14,659 bases of DNA from Bacillota bacterium (GCA_021798855.1 JAJZBP010000024.1:1-14659), one strand, 5' to 3'; shown: positions 1 through 7,188, counted from the first letter of the stretch. Numbers and translations are program-made. The notes: generated by a model from the sequence alone, not told the origin.

Positions 1-1080
1 GAAGAACCGGTCGGGAAACTCGCGCGCGAAGGCGGCCAGCCCCGTTCCCTCGGGCATGGCCGCGGTGATGGCCACCACCAGCGGATCCCGGCGGGCCATT
101 TCCAGGACCGCCTCGCCGAAGAATTTGGAATAGGACGGCGGACCGGCTTTCTTGGCTTGGAGACCCGTGATCCGGTTGAACGGTCCCAGACCGTGGAAGA
201 CGTCGGCCTTTTCTTCCGCCGGCGGGTAACCCTTGCCCTTGACCGTAATGCAGTGGATCAAAACCGGGCCGCCCATCTTCCGGGCGCTGCGCAGCACGGT
301 TTGGAGCAGCGGGATGTTGTGCCCGTCGATGGGCCCGAGGTAGGTAAAGCCCAAAGCCTCGAAGAAACTGCCGGGAACCAACAGGTGACGCAGGGCATCC
401 TTCAAACGCTCCGCGGCCTTGGCCACCGAATCCCCAATGCGGGGGATGGCCCGCAGCAGATGCTCCACGTCGGCCTTCAGCCGGGAATAGTTCGGGTCGG
501 ACCGCAGCCGTGTCAGGTAGCGGGAGAGCGCCCCCACATTGGGGGCGATGGACATGCTGTTGTCGTTGAGGACCACGATCAGGTCCGCTCCGCTCTGGCC
601 GGCGTTGTTGAGCGCCTCGAAGGCCAACCCACCGGTCATCGACCCGTCGCCGATCACCGCCACCACCGCCTCGTTCTCCCCGCGGATTTTTGCGGCTTGA
701 GCGAATCCCAACGCGGCCGAGATGGACGTGCTGGCGTGTCCGGTGCCGAAAGGGTCGTGGGGACTTTCCACCCGCCGGGGAAAGCCGGAGAGTCCCCCGG
801 GAAGACGCAGGGAAGCGAAGTCCCCCCGGCGTCCGGTGAGGATCTTGTGGGCATAACTCTGGTGCCCCACGTCCCAAATCAATCTGTCCCCGGGGCTTTG
901 GAAGACCGTGTGCAGGGCCAGGGTCAGTTCGACCACGCCGAGACTCGGAGCCAGGTGTCCTCCCGTCTCGGCCACCGTACCGAGGATGGTTTCCCGAATC
1001 TCCGCCGCCAGTGCGGTCAGTTCCGCGGCCCTCATTCCCCGCAGGTCTTCGGGACCTGAAATATCCTGCAAGAGCTTCAA
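1..1080 (-). CDS. dxs: 1-deoxy-D-xylulose-5-phosphate synthase, N-terminal 360 residues (runs off window)
   Basis: DXS condenses pyruvate and glyceraldehyde 3-phosphate, the first step of the MEP isoprenoid pathway in the cytosol. I translated the minus strand by hand from the TTG at 1080 to base 1 and found 360 codons without a stop. The frame shows GHLAPSLGVVELT, WDVGHQSYAHK, the thiamine diphosphate site GDGSMTGG (about 144-151) ending in LNDNSMSI (about 171-178), YLGPIDGHN, and the start of the pyrimidine-binding domain (AITAAMPEGTGL). The remaining C-terminal part, roughly 270 residues in this family, lies outside the window. The TTG start overlaps the oapA stop (TTGA), and the translated N-terminus fits the family there. 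The Shine-Dalgarno sequence is weak, so translational coupling to oapA is likely. It is the last gene in the window of the folD to dxs operon. Confidence 0.97.
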   Translation of the reverse strand, partial: MKLLQDISGPEDLRGMRAAELTALAAEIRETILGTVAETGGHLAPSLGVVELTLALHTVFQSPGDRLIWDVGHQSYAHKILTGRRGDFASLRLPGGLSGFPRRVESPHDPFGTGHASTSISAALGFAQAAKIRGENEAVVAVIGDGSMTGGLAFEALNNAGQSGADLIVVLNDNSMSIAPNVGALSRYLTRLRSDPNYSRLKADVEHLLRAIPRIGDSVAKAAERLKDALRHLLVPGSFFEALGFTYLGPIDGHNIPLLQTVLRSARKMGGPVLIHCITVKGKGYPPAEEKADVFHGLGPFNRITGLQAKKAGPPSYSKFFGEAVLEMARRDPLVVAITAAMPEGTGLAAFAREFPDRFF

Positions 1081-1679
1081 CGCCCTTCGCCACCCTTGCC
1101 TTGCCGTTTTCTGGAATCGACCAAAAAACGCACCCCCGTTAGTTTCTCCAGATAAAAGAGAACTTCCGCGGCCGTTTTCACCACCCGCTCGGCTTCGGCC
1201 ACGGCATAGACTTTGCCCACCGCCTTGCCTCCGATGGTCAGGGCGGTGATCCCCGCCAGGAGCATTATTCCCGCCAACACCGACGCCGTCCCCACCCGTC
1301 CCGTGCCGAGCCGCAAGGCCACGGCGGCCCCCGCCGCTCCGCTGACTATGCCCACCATGTCCCCCACGAAGTCGCTACAGAAAACCGCCACCTTGTCGGC
1401 ATGGCGGATCATCCTGATGGCCTGACCGGCCGCCTTGATTTTCTTGGCCGAACGGGCGTGAAAGGGGGTTTCCTCCGCCCGGGTGGCGGCCACACCCACG
1501 ATGTCCGCCACGATCCCCACCAGAATGAAAACCAACAGCAACGGAAACACCAACCCGAGCCCCCAGCGACTCATGGCCTGCTGGGACGGCCAGATCAACA
1601 GGGCGGCCACCACGAAGCTGCCCAGTCCCACCTTGATTCCTCTGCTCAGGCCCACGAAGCCCCTTCGCTGAATGCGCAA
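1077..1679 (-). CDS. oapA: OLE-associated membrane protein OapA (CorB/DUF21-like)
   Basis: This is a 200-residue integral membrane protein lying directly downstream of the OLE RNA and directly upstream of dxs, the known position of OapA, the protein that binds OLE RNA and brings it to the membrane. I see hydrophobic segments near residues 17-30, 40-64, 108-125 and 134-150. Between them is a polar stretch with D59, the FHARSAKK motif (73-80) and a basic, amphipathic region. I chose the TTG at 1679 because GAGGTG sits 5 nt upstream of it. The open frame extends further upstream to 1865, but that part is low-complexity, lies inside the OLE RNA region and does not look like protein. The stop overlaps the dxs TTG by 4 bp. 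Distant similarity to magnesium exporter domains is family knowledge; the call rests on context plus motif memory. Confidence 0.85.
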   Translation of the reverse strand: MRIQRRGFVGLSRGIKVGLGSFVVAALLIWPSQQAMSRWGLGLVFPLLLVFILVGIVADIVGVAATRAEETPFHARSAKKIKAAGQAIRMIRHADKVAVFCSDFVGDMVGIVSGAAGAAVALRLGTGRVGTASVLAGIMLLAGITALTIGGKAVGKVYAVAEAERVVKTAAEVLFYLEKLTGVRFLVDSRKRQGKGGEGR

Positions 1680-1739
1680 GCCCCCACCTCGCACCAAAAA
1701 GGATCTGGTGAAAAAAGCCCGCGTTCGGCGTGCCAACCA

Positions 1740-2371
1740 GCCGCCGCCTGAAACCGAGGCGGGGAATGACAAACCCAAACCAATAATAAAGGGTGGCTCC
1801 AGGCAGGTAAACGTTGTGGCTTGAGGTCTAGCAGGCTTTCCCAGGGGACTCCGGAGCGTCGCCACCCCGGTGGTTTCCCTTTACGCCCCCTTTGTCCCGT
1901 CGCCGGCGACAAGGCTAGATTGCCACTTAGTCCACACTGTAATCCCTGCCGGACACGCCGTAGGCGTACAGCCTAGGAGATTTCCTCGACGGTTCCTTTT
2001 CCCCCTAGCCCCTTTTGCGCGTTGGGTTTCCGGCTCCTCTCGCGCCACCCGTGAGCTCCCGGCCGACGTGGGTTTCCTGCCATCCCCCCAAAACGCTCAG
2101 GGCAGGCTACTCTGCACCCAATGCCATGCATCGGACTGCAGGTTTAATCCCAAGCCGTAGCGCAAACCACCTGCTTGGGCCTCCGCAGGGGCAGGGTCGC
2201 GCCCGCATGCCATTGCGGGTTGCCCCGTCCCCTTTACTCCCAGCACCAACCCCCGACTGGGCGTCGGCAGCCGGCACCAAGAACTTCATCGATGTGCCCT
2301 TGGCGGATTTTTAGGCCCGCCTTCGGGGGACGGTGACCGACTAGGATACTGCGCCACCCTAAAATTTTTCC
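1740..2371 (-). ncRNA. ole: OLE RNA (ornate, large, extremophilic RNA)
   Basis: About 630 nt of structured non-coding sequence lies between ispA and oapA, exactly where OLE RNA occurs in extremophilic Firmicutes. The usual length is about 610-640 nt. The two ends pair: AGGGTGGC (minus strand, 2360-2353) with GCCACCCT (1797-1790), an 8-bp closing helix over about 570 nt. Further hairpins on the minus strand include GGCGG/CCGCC, GGCAC/GTGCC, CCGAC/GTCGG, CCCGCA/TGCGGG and ACGCC/GGCGT. A last 6-bp hairpin, CCGCCT/AGGCGG, lies near 1745-1763. The 5' end is set from the promoter at 2379-2407; the 3' end is approximate. OLE forms membrane-bound complexes with OapA and related proteins and is linked to stress tolerance. 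Short open frames on either strand here have no protein character. Confidence 0.88.
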
Positions 2372-2378
2372 GACATTT

Positions 2379-2407
2379 ATTGTAACATATAATCTATACC
2401 GCAGCAA
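2379..2407 (-). promoter_or_regulatory. Sigma-A type promoter of the OLE RNA
   Basis: On the minus strand TTGCTG (2407-2402) and TACAAT (2384-2379) are separated by exactly 17 nt. This predicts a start near 2371-2372, about 10 nt before the closing helix of the OLE RNA. The surrounding 60 bases are AT-rich against a GC-rich background. The promoter lies just 3' of the restored ispA stop (2439), so OLE, oapA and dxs can be transcribed apart from the upstream genes. Confidence 0.7.
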
Positions 2408-2438
2408 TACCCCGTTCCTGATCGTACCTTTTATGGTT

Positions 2439-3326
2439 TTATTTGGTTCTATTCAGGATGAAAACCACCAGTTCACGCAGGGTATCGGCGTCGCCGTTCC
2501 AGGCGGCCAGGGCGTCCGTGGCCTCACCGGCCACTTGCTAAGCCAAGCGGCGCGCCCCATCCAAACCCAAGAGCGCCGGGAAAGTCGCTTTATTCTTGGC
2601 GGCATCCGCTTTCGCCGGCTTGCCCAGGACGCTTGAGTCGCCCGTCAGATCCAAGATGTCGTCGGTTAGTTGGAATAAAATACCAAAACGCCTGGCGTAA
2701 GCCGTAAGATCCGCCAGCCTCCCCTCGTCCGCCCCCCCCAGCAGACCGCCGATCCGGGCCGCCGCCACCCAGATGGCGCCGGTCTTCCCCCGTTGGATGG
2801 CTTCCACTTCCGCCCGGTTCACCTCACACCCCTCGGCCAGGAGATCCCGGCTCTGCCCGCCCACCAGGCCCTGCCACCCGGCAGCCCAGGCCAATTCGGC
2901 CACCGCCCGGCGCACCACGTCCCCTTCTCCCGCTCGGGCCAGAACCTGGAAGGCCAGGGGCAGGAGGGCGTCCCCCGCCAGCAGGGCCATGGCCTCCCCG
3001 AAGGCGACGTGCACGGAAGGCTTACCTCGTCGTAGCGGCGAGGCGTCCATGCAGGGGAGATCGTCATGGACCAAGGAGTAGGCGTGGATGAGTTCCACGG
3101 CACAGGCCGCCTGCAGGATTACGCCACCCGTGCCCCCGCCGCCGGCGGCCTCGGCCGCCGCCCCAACCAAAAAAGGACGCAGGCGCTTGCCACCGCCCAG
3201 GACCGCGTAACGCATGGCCGCCGTCAGGGGAACCGGCACACCCCCTTCGGGAGGCAGGTGCGCGGCCAAAACCTCCTCCACCGCGGCGGCGCGGGCGGCC
3301 ATTTTGGCTCCCAGGGACAGGCTCAA
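2439..3326 (-). CDS. ispA: Farnesyl/geranyl diphosphate synthase, interrupted by an in-frame TAG at 2538-2540
   Basis: This is a class I trans-prenyltransferase that extends DMAPP/GPP with isopentenyl diphosphate. I see GGGKRLRP (44-51), the first Asp-rich motif DDLPCMD (88-94), RRGKPS, and the second Asp-rich motif DDILD (222-226) followed by GKPAKAD and KATFPALLGL. The TTG start at 3326 has GGAGG 7 nt upstream and overlaps the xseB stop (TTGA). Codon 263 is TAG (2538-2540), after GARRLA. The same frame then continues 32 codons (QVAGEATDALAAW to FILNRTK) to a TAA at 2439, which matches the expected family C-terminus. With the tail the protein is about 295 residues, normal for IspA; without it, 262. 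The stop could be a base error, a recent nonsense mutation or a read-through site. Residues 95-97 read ASP where the family usually has acidic residues (for example NDD). Confidence 0.9.
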
Positions 3327-3559
3327 CGACCGTCCTCCAGATCCAGGGGCACGGTGCCGTCGCCTTCGGCCACCAGCCGCTCCAGCACCCCCTGCGCCTC
3401 GCTCAGGGATGTCCGACACCGGCCCACCAACCGGATACCCTCCTCGAAAAGGGCCAGGGAATCCTCCAACGTCGCGTCCCCCCGCTCCAAGGAACGCACG
3501 ATTTCCTCCAGCCTGACCAAGGCCGTTTCAAACTTCATTACGTCTTCGCCCATTTTCAT
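3323..3559 (-). CDS. xseB: Exodeoxyribonuclease VII small subunit
   Basis: The 78-residue protein is of typical XseB length and rich in predicted helix. It shows the family pattern FETALVRLEEIVRSLERG followed by LEDSLALFEEGIRLV, which forms the coiled helical hairpin that wraps the large subunit. XseB with XseA degrades single-stranded DNA from both ends in the cytosol. The ATG at 3559 overlaps the xseA stop (ATGA) and has GGAGG 7 nt upstream. A second ATG lies two codons in (3553) and another at 3538; the first fits the ribosome binding site best. It is the only gene of this operon with an ATG start. Confidence 0.95.
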   Translation of the reverse strand: MKMGEDVMKFETALVRLEEIVRSLERGDATLEDSLALFEEGIRLVGRCRTSLSEAQGVLERLVAEGDGTVPLDLEDGR

Positions 3560-4824
3560 CCTCCGGCCTCCGTGCCCTTTTTTTCCCCTCCGGCGGCGGA
3601 TGGCACCCAGGCCTCCTCCACCCGTCCCCTGAAGGCTCCCCGAAAGAGATCCACCAACACCACGTCCCCCGGCGTCACGTCCTCGGCCCGGCGAACCACC
3701 CGCCCCTCGGGCAGGCGGCGGCAGATGGCGTACCCTCGTCCCATGACGGCCAGCGGGCTGAGAGAATCCAATTTGCCGCAGAGAACTTCCAGGTCCTTGG
3801 CCGCCCCCTGGGTGCGTTGCCGGAAGGCCGCCCCCAACTTGCGCGCCAGGTCGTCCACCGTTTCCTGCCGGTCATAAAGCCACCGTTCGGGCTGGGCGAA
3901 GAGCGGCCGTCCCGCCAGGTACTCCAAGCGCATCCGTACCCTTTCCAGGACACGTCCCTGAGCGGCCGTGGCCCGCGCCGATAAATTGTTCACCCTGGCC
4001 AACAGTTCTCGGCGGTCGGGAAAGAGAATCTCCGCCGCCGCCGAGGGGGTGGCCGCCCGCAGATCGGCGACGAAATCGGTCAGGGTGAAGTCGGTTTGGT
4101 GCCCCACCGCCGCCACCACCGGCACCGGACAGGCCGCCACCGCGCGCACCACCCGTTCGTCGTTGAAAGCCCACAGTTCCTCGACGCTCCCCCCGCCCCT
4201 GCCAACAACGACCACCTCGACTCCCGGATGCCTGCCCAGGGCGGTGAGCGCCCGCACGATGGAAACCGGCGCTTCATCCCCCTGAACCAGCACCGAGGCC
4301 ACCACCAGGTTGACCCCCGGATCCCGCCGCCTGGCCACGCTGACGATGTCCCGCAGGGCCGCTCCGGTCAGGGAAGTGACGATCCCCGCCCGGCGCGGGC
4401 GCAAAGGCAGGGGCCGCTTGCGGGCCGGGTCGAAGAGCCCCTCCCCTTCCAGTTTCGCCTTGAGTTGCTGCAAAGCCAGGTGGGTGGCTCCCAACCCCGC
4501 CGGCTCCAGTTCCTCCACGTAAAGTTGGTAGACACCGTCCCGCTCGTAGAGGCTGACGTAGCCCCGGGCCAGAACGCTCAGACCGTCCTCCGGCAAAAAG
4601 GCCGGAGCGTGTTGGCGGAAGAGAACGGCCCGCAGGGCCGCCTCCTTGTCCTTCAAGGTGAAATAGAGGTGCCCAGACACCGGGCGGCGGAGATTGGAGA
4701 TTTCCCCCCGCACCCAGACCTCCCGCAACACCGCGTCACCGGCCAAAAGACCCTTCAGGTAGCGGCTCAACTCGCCCACGCCCCAAACCCGCCGGTCCCC
4801 GACCACGAAAGGTTCCGTTTTCAC
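3556..4824 (-). CDS. xseA: Exodeoxyribonuclease VII large subunit
   Basis: This is the 422-residue catalytic subunit of exonuclease VII. An N-terminal OB-fold (about 10-105, with WVRGEISN and GHLYFTLKD) binds single-stranded DNA. The catalytic part contains GIVTSLTGAALRD (147-159), VGRGGGSVEEL (207-217), the GHQTD motif (241-245) and RAATPSAAAE (256-265). A helical region follows, then the SLSPLAVMGRGYAI segment. The GTG at 4824 overlaps the folD stop (GTGA). No clear Shine-Dalgarno sequence precedes it, so translational coupling to folD is likely. The open frame extends upstream to 5154, but that part only shadows folD. The downstream overlap with xseB suggests balanced synthesis of the two subunits. 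Confidence 0.95.
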   Translation of the reverse strand: MKTEPFVVGDRRVWGVGELSRYLKGLLAGDAVLREVWVRGEISNLRRPVSGHLYFTLKDKEAALRAVLFRQHAPAFLPEDGLSVLARGYVSLYERDGVYQLYVEELEPAGLGATHLALQQLKAKLEGEGLFDPARKRPLPLRPRRAGIVTSLTGAALRDIVSVARRRDPGVNLVVASVLVQGDEAPVSIVRALTALGRHPGVEVVVVGRGGGSVEELWAFNDERVVRAVAACPVPVVAAVGHQTDFTLTDFVADLRAATPSAAAEILFPDRRELLARVNNLSARATAAQGRVLERVRMRLEYLAGRPLFAQPERWLYDRQETVDDLARKLGAAFRQRTQGAAKDLEVLCGKLDSLSPLAVMGRGYAICRRLPEGRVVRRAEDVTPGDVVLVDLFRGAFRGRVEEAWVPSAAGGEKKGTEAGG

Positions 4825-5714
4825 CGGGCGGCGCGCGGCTGCCCACAAGCCGCAGCCGGCGTCGTCTCCTCCATGGTGTCCCCGGCCGCCTGCACCGTGT
4901 TGGCCAACAACATGGTGATGGTCATGGGACCGACCCCGCCGGGGACGGGGGTGATCCATCCCGCCTTGGGCGCCACGCTCTCGAAGTCCACGTCCCCCAC
5001 CAACCTGTCTCCCACCCGGTTGATCCCCACGTCGATCACCGCCACCCCCTCCTTGATCATGTCGCCGGTGAGGGTCCCCGGTCGGCCCACCGCCGCGACG
5101 ATGATATCCGCGCGCCGGGTGATCTCGGCCAGGTTCGCCGTCTTGGAGTGGCAAATGGTCACGGTGGCGTTCCTTTGCATCAGCAGGAGCGCCGCCGGCT
5201 TCCCCACGATGTTGGACCGGCCCAGCACCACGGCCTCCGCCCCGGCGATGGGCACGCCCGAACGCTCCAGGAGGACCATGCAGCCGTGGGGGGTGCAGGG
5301 CAGCAAGGTGTCCTGGCCGGCCAGGAGCTTGCCCGCGTTGACGGGGTGGAACCCGTCAACGTCCTTTTCCGGCCGGATGCGTTTCATCACCAGTTCCTCG
5401 TCCAGTCCCTTTGGCAGCGGCAGCTGGACCAGGATACCGTGGATGTTGCGGTCAACGTTCAACTTGCCGATCAGGGAAAGGAGTTCCCCTTGGCTTATGT
5501 TGGCCGGTCGGCGATGGATCTCGGAGTAGACGCCGATCTCCTGACAGCCTCTCTCCTTGTTGCGCACGTAAACGGTGGAAGCCGGATCGTCTCCCACCAG
5601 GATCACCGCCAAGCCGGGCGTGATTCCTTTGGCCTTGAGCCGCCGGACCTTTTCGGCCAGTTCGCCTCGAATCTCGGCGCCTATTTTTTTCCCGTCGATG
5701 ATGACCGCTGCCAA
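4821..5714 (-). CDS. folD: Bifunctional methylenetetrahydrofolate dehydrogenase/cyclohydrolase
   Basis: FolD oxidises 5,10-methylene-THF to 5,10-methenyl-THF and hydrolyses it to 10-formyl-THF in the cytosol. The 297 residues show Y49-V-R-N-K53 (catalytic lysine), QLPLP (97-101), KDVDGFHP (117-124), PCTPHG (139-144), the NAD(P) site GRSNIVGKP (165-173) and PVPGGVGPMT (256-265). I chose the TTG at 5714 because GGAGG lies upstream at normal spacing and the protein then begins with AAVIIDGKKI, as usual in this family. An ATG at 5754 would add 14 unconserved residues. The gene is first in the operon and overlaps xseA by 4 bp. The last 12 or so residues go beyond the usual family end. Confidence 0.95.
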   Translation of the reverse strand: MAAVIIDGKKIGAEIRGELAEKVRRLKAKGITPGLAVILVGDDPASTVYVRNKERGCQEIGVYSEIHRRPANISQGELLSLIGKLNVDRNIHGILVQLPLPKGLDEELVMKRIRPEKDVDGFHPVNAGKLLAGQDTLLPCTPHGCMVLLERSGVPIAGAEAVVLGRSNIVGKPAALLLMQRNATVTICHSKTANLAEITRRADIIVAAVGRPGTLTGDMIKEGVAVIDVGINRVGDRLVGDVDFESVAPKAGWITPVPGGVGPMTITMLLANTVQAAGDTMEETTPAAACGQPRAAR

Positions 5715-6111
5715 CCGTTTACCCCCTCCCACCTTGTGCCCATAAACTATGCTCATTCCTTTTCGGCATAGAAGGCCCAACTCCTGCCCGGCCGAACGGG
5801 TTGGTGGAACACCATTATAGCACGGGATCAGCCCACGGGGACGAGCCGGGCGTCCGAGGGGTTTAGCACGACCGCAAGACGGCCGGTGGAGCTTGAAGCG
5901 GCGGGCTCCTCATCCGTCCGCCACGCTTGCGCCGCGCCTGAGGTCTGTTCCTTGGCCCCCGCCGACGTTCTTTGGCGCCAAAGCCGCCTGGTCCACGATC
6001 CGGGCGACGGGCTCATGCGCGGAGCCGAACCCTTCCATTCATCGGTGGAAAGAACAGGCTCGAAATGTTAGACTGAACGCAAGACCATTCTCCGAAAGAA
6101 GGAATCCCAAA
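5715..6111. other. Intergenic region between folD and the DUF6157 gene
   Basis: These 397 bases contain the folD leader and its -10 box on the right-to-left side. The rest, up to the DUF6157 ribosome binding site, has short open frames on both strands (for example minus 6016-5828), but none resembles a known protein. I see no tRNA or repeat. A weak TAGACT (6069-6074) on the plus strand might serve as a -10 for the DUF6157 gene, without a good -35. Confidence 0.4.
5814..5819 (-). promoter_or_regulatory. Putative promoter -10 box for the folD operon
   Basis: A perfect TATAAT is present on the minus strand about 100 nt before the folD TTG. No convincing -35 hexamer is seen 16-18 nt upstream. 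The leader between it and folD holds a 6-bp inverted repeat (CTATGC/GCATAG, about 5748-5772) of unknown role. Confidence 0.45.
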
Positions 6112-6537
6112 GTGAGCAAGTTGACCGACACCTTCCTGGCGGTGGCGGAGGACTGCCCAGCCACCGCCGGAGTCGTTCCCCCGGTCAAGGAGGGGCAAAA
6201 AAAGACTGTCGCGCGGATCCAGTACGAGTTGCTGACCGATTCCCCTCCATATACCCTCACCCAGGAAGACGTTCTCTTTGGCACCCACGTCCGGCACACT
6301 GGTCTGGACGGCGAAACGGCCGCGCCTCTGGGCCTCTTGCGCGATGAGTTCTTGGCCGAACACCGGGCCTGACTGCGCACCTCGCCGCTGGCCCGCCGGT
6401 ACGGTTGGGGCTTTCACTTCGACGAACAGGGCCGGATCGCCCTCCATCCCAGAGGATCGGAAGCCTATGAGCGGTATGCCGCGGGAACCGGCAACGGGCC
6501 CAAGGTCGTCAAGGCCCTCCGATCCCGCCGGGCCTGA
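6112..6537 (+). CDS. DUF6157 protein with in-frame TGA at codon 87, candidate selenoprotein
   Basis: The frame of 141 residues matches DUF6157, a family of about 135-145 residues with no known function: TFLAVAEDCPAT near the start, KKTVARIQYELL (30-41), the YTLTQEDVLF segment (47-56), then SPLARRYGWGFHF and a C-terminal KALRSRRA. The GTG at 6112 has AAGGA 8 nt upstream and puts the N-terminus at the family position. A TGA at 6370-6372 interrupts the frame; the conserved core SPLxxRYGWG lies after it, so the short product would miss the best conserved part. From memory the family reads Q-(A/P)-C-(L/M)-R-(A/S)-S-P-L here, so the TGA replaces the cysteine (RA-TGA-LRTSPL). Selenocysteine is therefore possible; a TGC or TGT to TGA mutation or base error is the alternative. 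Confidence 0.8.
6380..6410 (+). promoter_or_regulatory. Possible SECIS-like hairpin after the DUF6157 TGA
   Basis: Starting 7 nt after the TGA, CCTCGCCG (6380-6387) can pair with CGGTTGGGG (6402-6410), with one bulge and G-U pairs. An inner stem CTGG/CCGG (6388-6391 with 6396-6399) caps it. The apical loop begins about 19-20 nt after the TGA, inside the range usual for bacterial SECIS elements. GC-rich coding sequence forms such hairpins by chance, so this is weak support only. Confidence 0.25.
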
Positions 6538-6592
6538 AGCCGCTGGTAAATCTCGAGGTACGTTACACTTGCGCCGTCCGGAGGTGGTGGCT

Positions 6593-6853
6593 CTGCCTGA
6601 AATCAGCAACTTCTTTGGAATAAGAATCAGTATGTTCTGGAGCGAGCATTTGCCGCCGCACTTTCATGCCGTCCACCAAGAGGAAGAGGCCTTGGTGGAC
6701 ATCCGATGCGCCACCGTGCTTCAAGGCCGCTTGCCTTCCTCCAAGCTGAAACTGGTTTTGGCCTGGGCCGTTATCCATAAAGACGATTTGTTGCGCGATT
6801 GGGAACTCGCCGCCATGCAGTCGCCGCTGGAAAAAATCGAACCGTTGCGGTAG
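6593..6853 (+). CDS. DUF4160 domain protein
   Basis: The 86-residue protein has the DUF4160 pattern: PEISNFFGIRI at the start, MFWSEHLPPHFHA (14-26), an acidic strand with VDIRCATVLQGRLP, and an LxLVLAWAVIHKDDLLRDWE helix before the C-terminus KIEPL. The function is unknown; the family is usually next to DUF2442, as here, and such pairs are often suspected to be toxin-antitoxin-like. GGAGG (6580-6584) lies 8 nt before a CTG at 6593 that sits where the family methionine is. Two GTG codons at 6584 and 6587 are too close to the ribosome binding site. A CTG start is unusual. The stop codon TAG shares bases with the ribosome binding site of the next gene. Confidence 0.85.
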   Translation: MPEISNFFGIRISMFWSEHLPPHFHAVHQEEEALVDIRCATVLQGRLPSSKLKLVLAWAVIHKDDLLRDWELAAMQSPLEKIEPLR

Positions 6854-6864
6854 GAGGTCGGAAA

Positions 6865-7188
6865 ATGCTTCTTCCACGCGTTGTGCAAGCCTATGCCGAA
6901 AGGGATTATTCCGTTGTCGTTCAGTATGACGACGGCAAAGTCGTGCGCTTCCCGGTTCGCCCCTTGGTGGAACAGGGCGGCGTTTTCGCCGCCCTGGGCG
7001 ATTTCGACTTCTTTTCCCGGCATATCACCGTACTGAACGGAACTGTGGCCTGGAGTTGGGATTTCGATCCTCAAAATTGCCTGGACCTTGATCCTTTGGT
7101 TGTTTATACCCAGGGACAGAAAATCGCGGATGATTCGTTGGATCGTTTTGCCGACGTTCCGGCGCCCTCCCCTGCGGCCGGTCCTTGA
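6865..7188 (+). CDS. DUF2442 domain protein
   Basis: The 107-residue protein begins MLLPRVVQAYAERDYSVVV and continues with a short beta-rich domain (YDDGKVVRFPVRPL, then FDFFSRHITVLNGTVAW). This is the DUF2442 layout, with a conserved W in the last strand. GGAGG lies 7 nt before the ATG and overlaps the stop of the DUF4160 gene, only 11 nt away, so the two are co-translated. The last 25 or so residues (YTQGQKIADDSL to PSPAAGP) extend past the usual domain and look flexible. In characterised genomes DUF2442 and DUF4160 are neighbours; the role is not established. Confidence 0.8.
   Translation: MLLPRVVQAYAERDYSVVVQYDDGKVVRFPVRPLVEQGGVFAALGDFDFFSRHITVLNGTVAWSWDFDPQNCLDLDPLVVYTQGQKIADDSLDRFADVPAPSPAAGP

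Noticed and set aside
157..1059. 300-codon plus-strand open frame
   Set aside because: It is the antisense shadow of dxs, whose minus-strand translation matches the enzyme over its whole length.
1870..2314. Open frames of about 60-100 codons on both strands in the ispA-oapA gap
   Set aside because: They fall within the OLE RNA, have no ribosome binding sites of note and no protein-like composition.
2538..2540. Pyrrolysine insertion at the ispA TAG
   Set aside because: No PYLIS-like or functional reason in this enzyme family; a base change from CAG or GAG is simpler. Kept only as an option to test.
4096..5529. 477-codon plus-strand frame
   Set aside because: Antisense shadow of xseA and folD, caused by high GC content.
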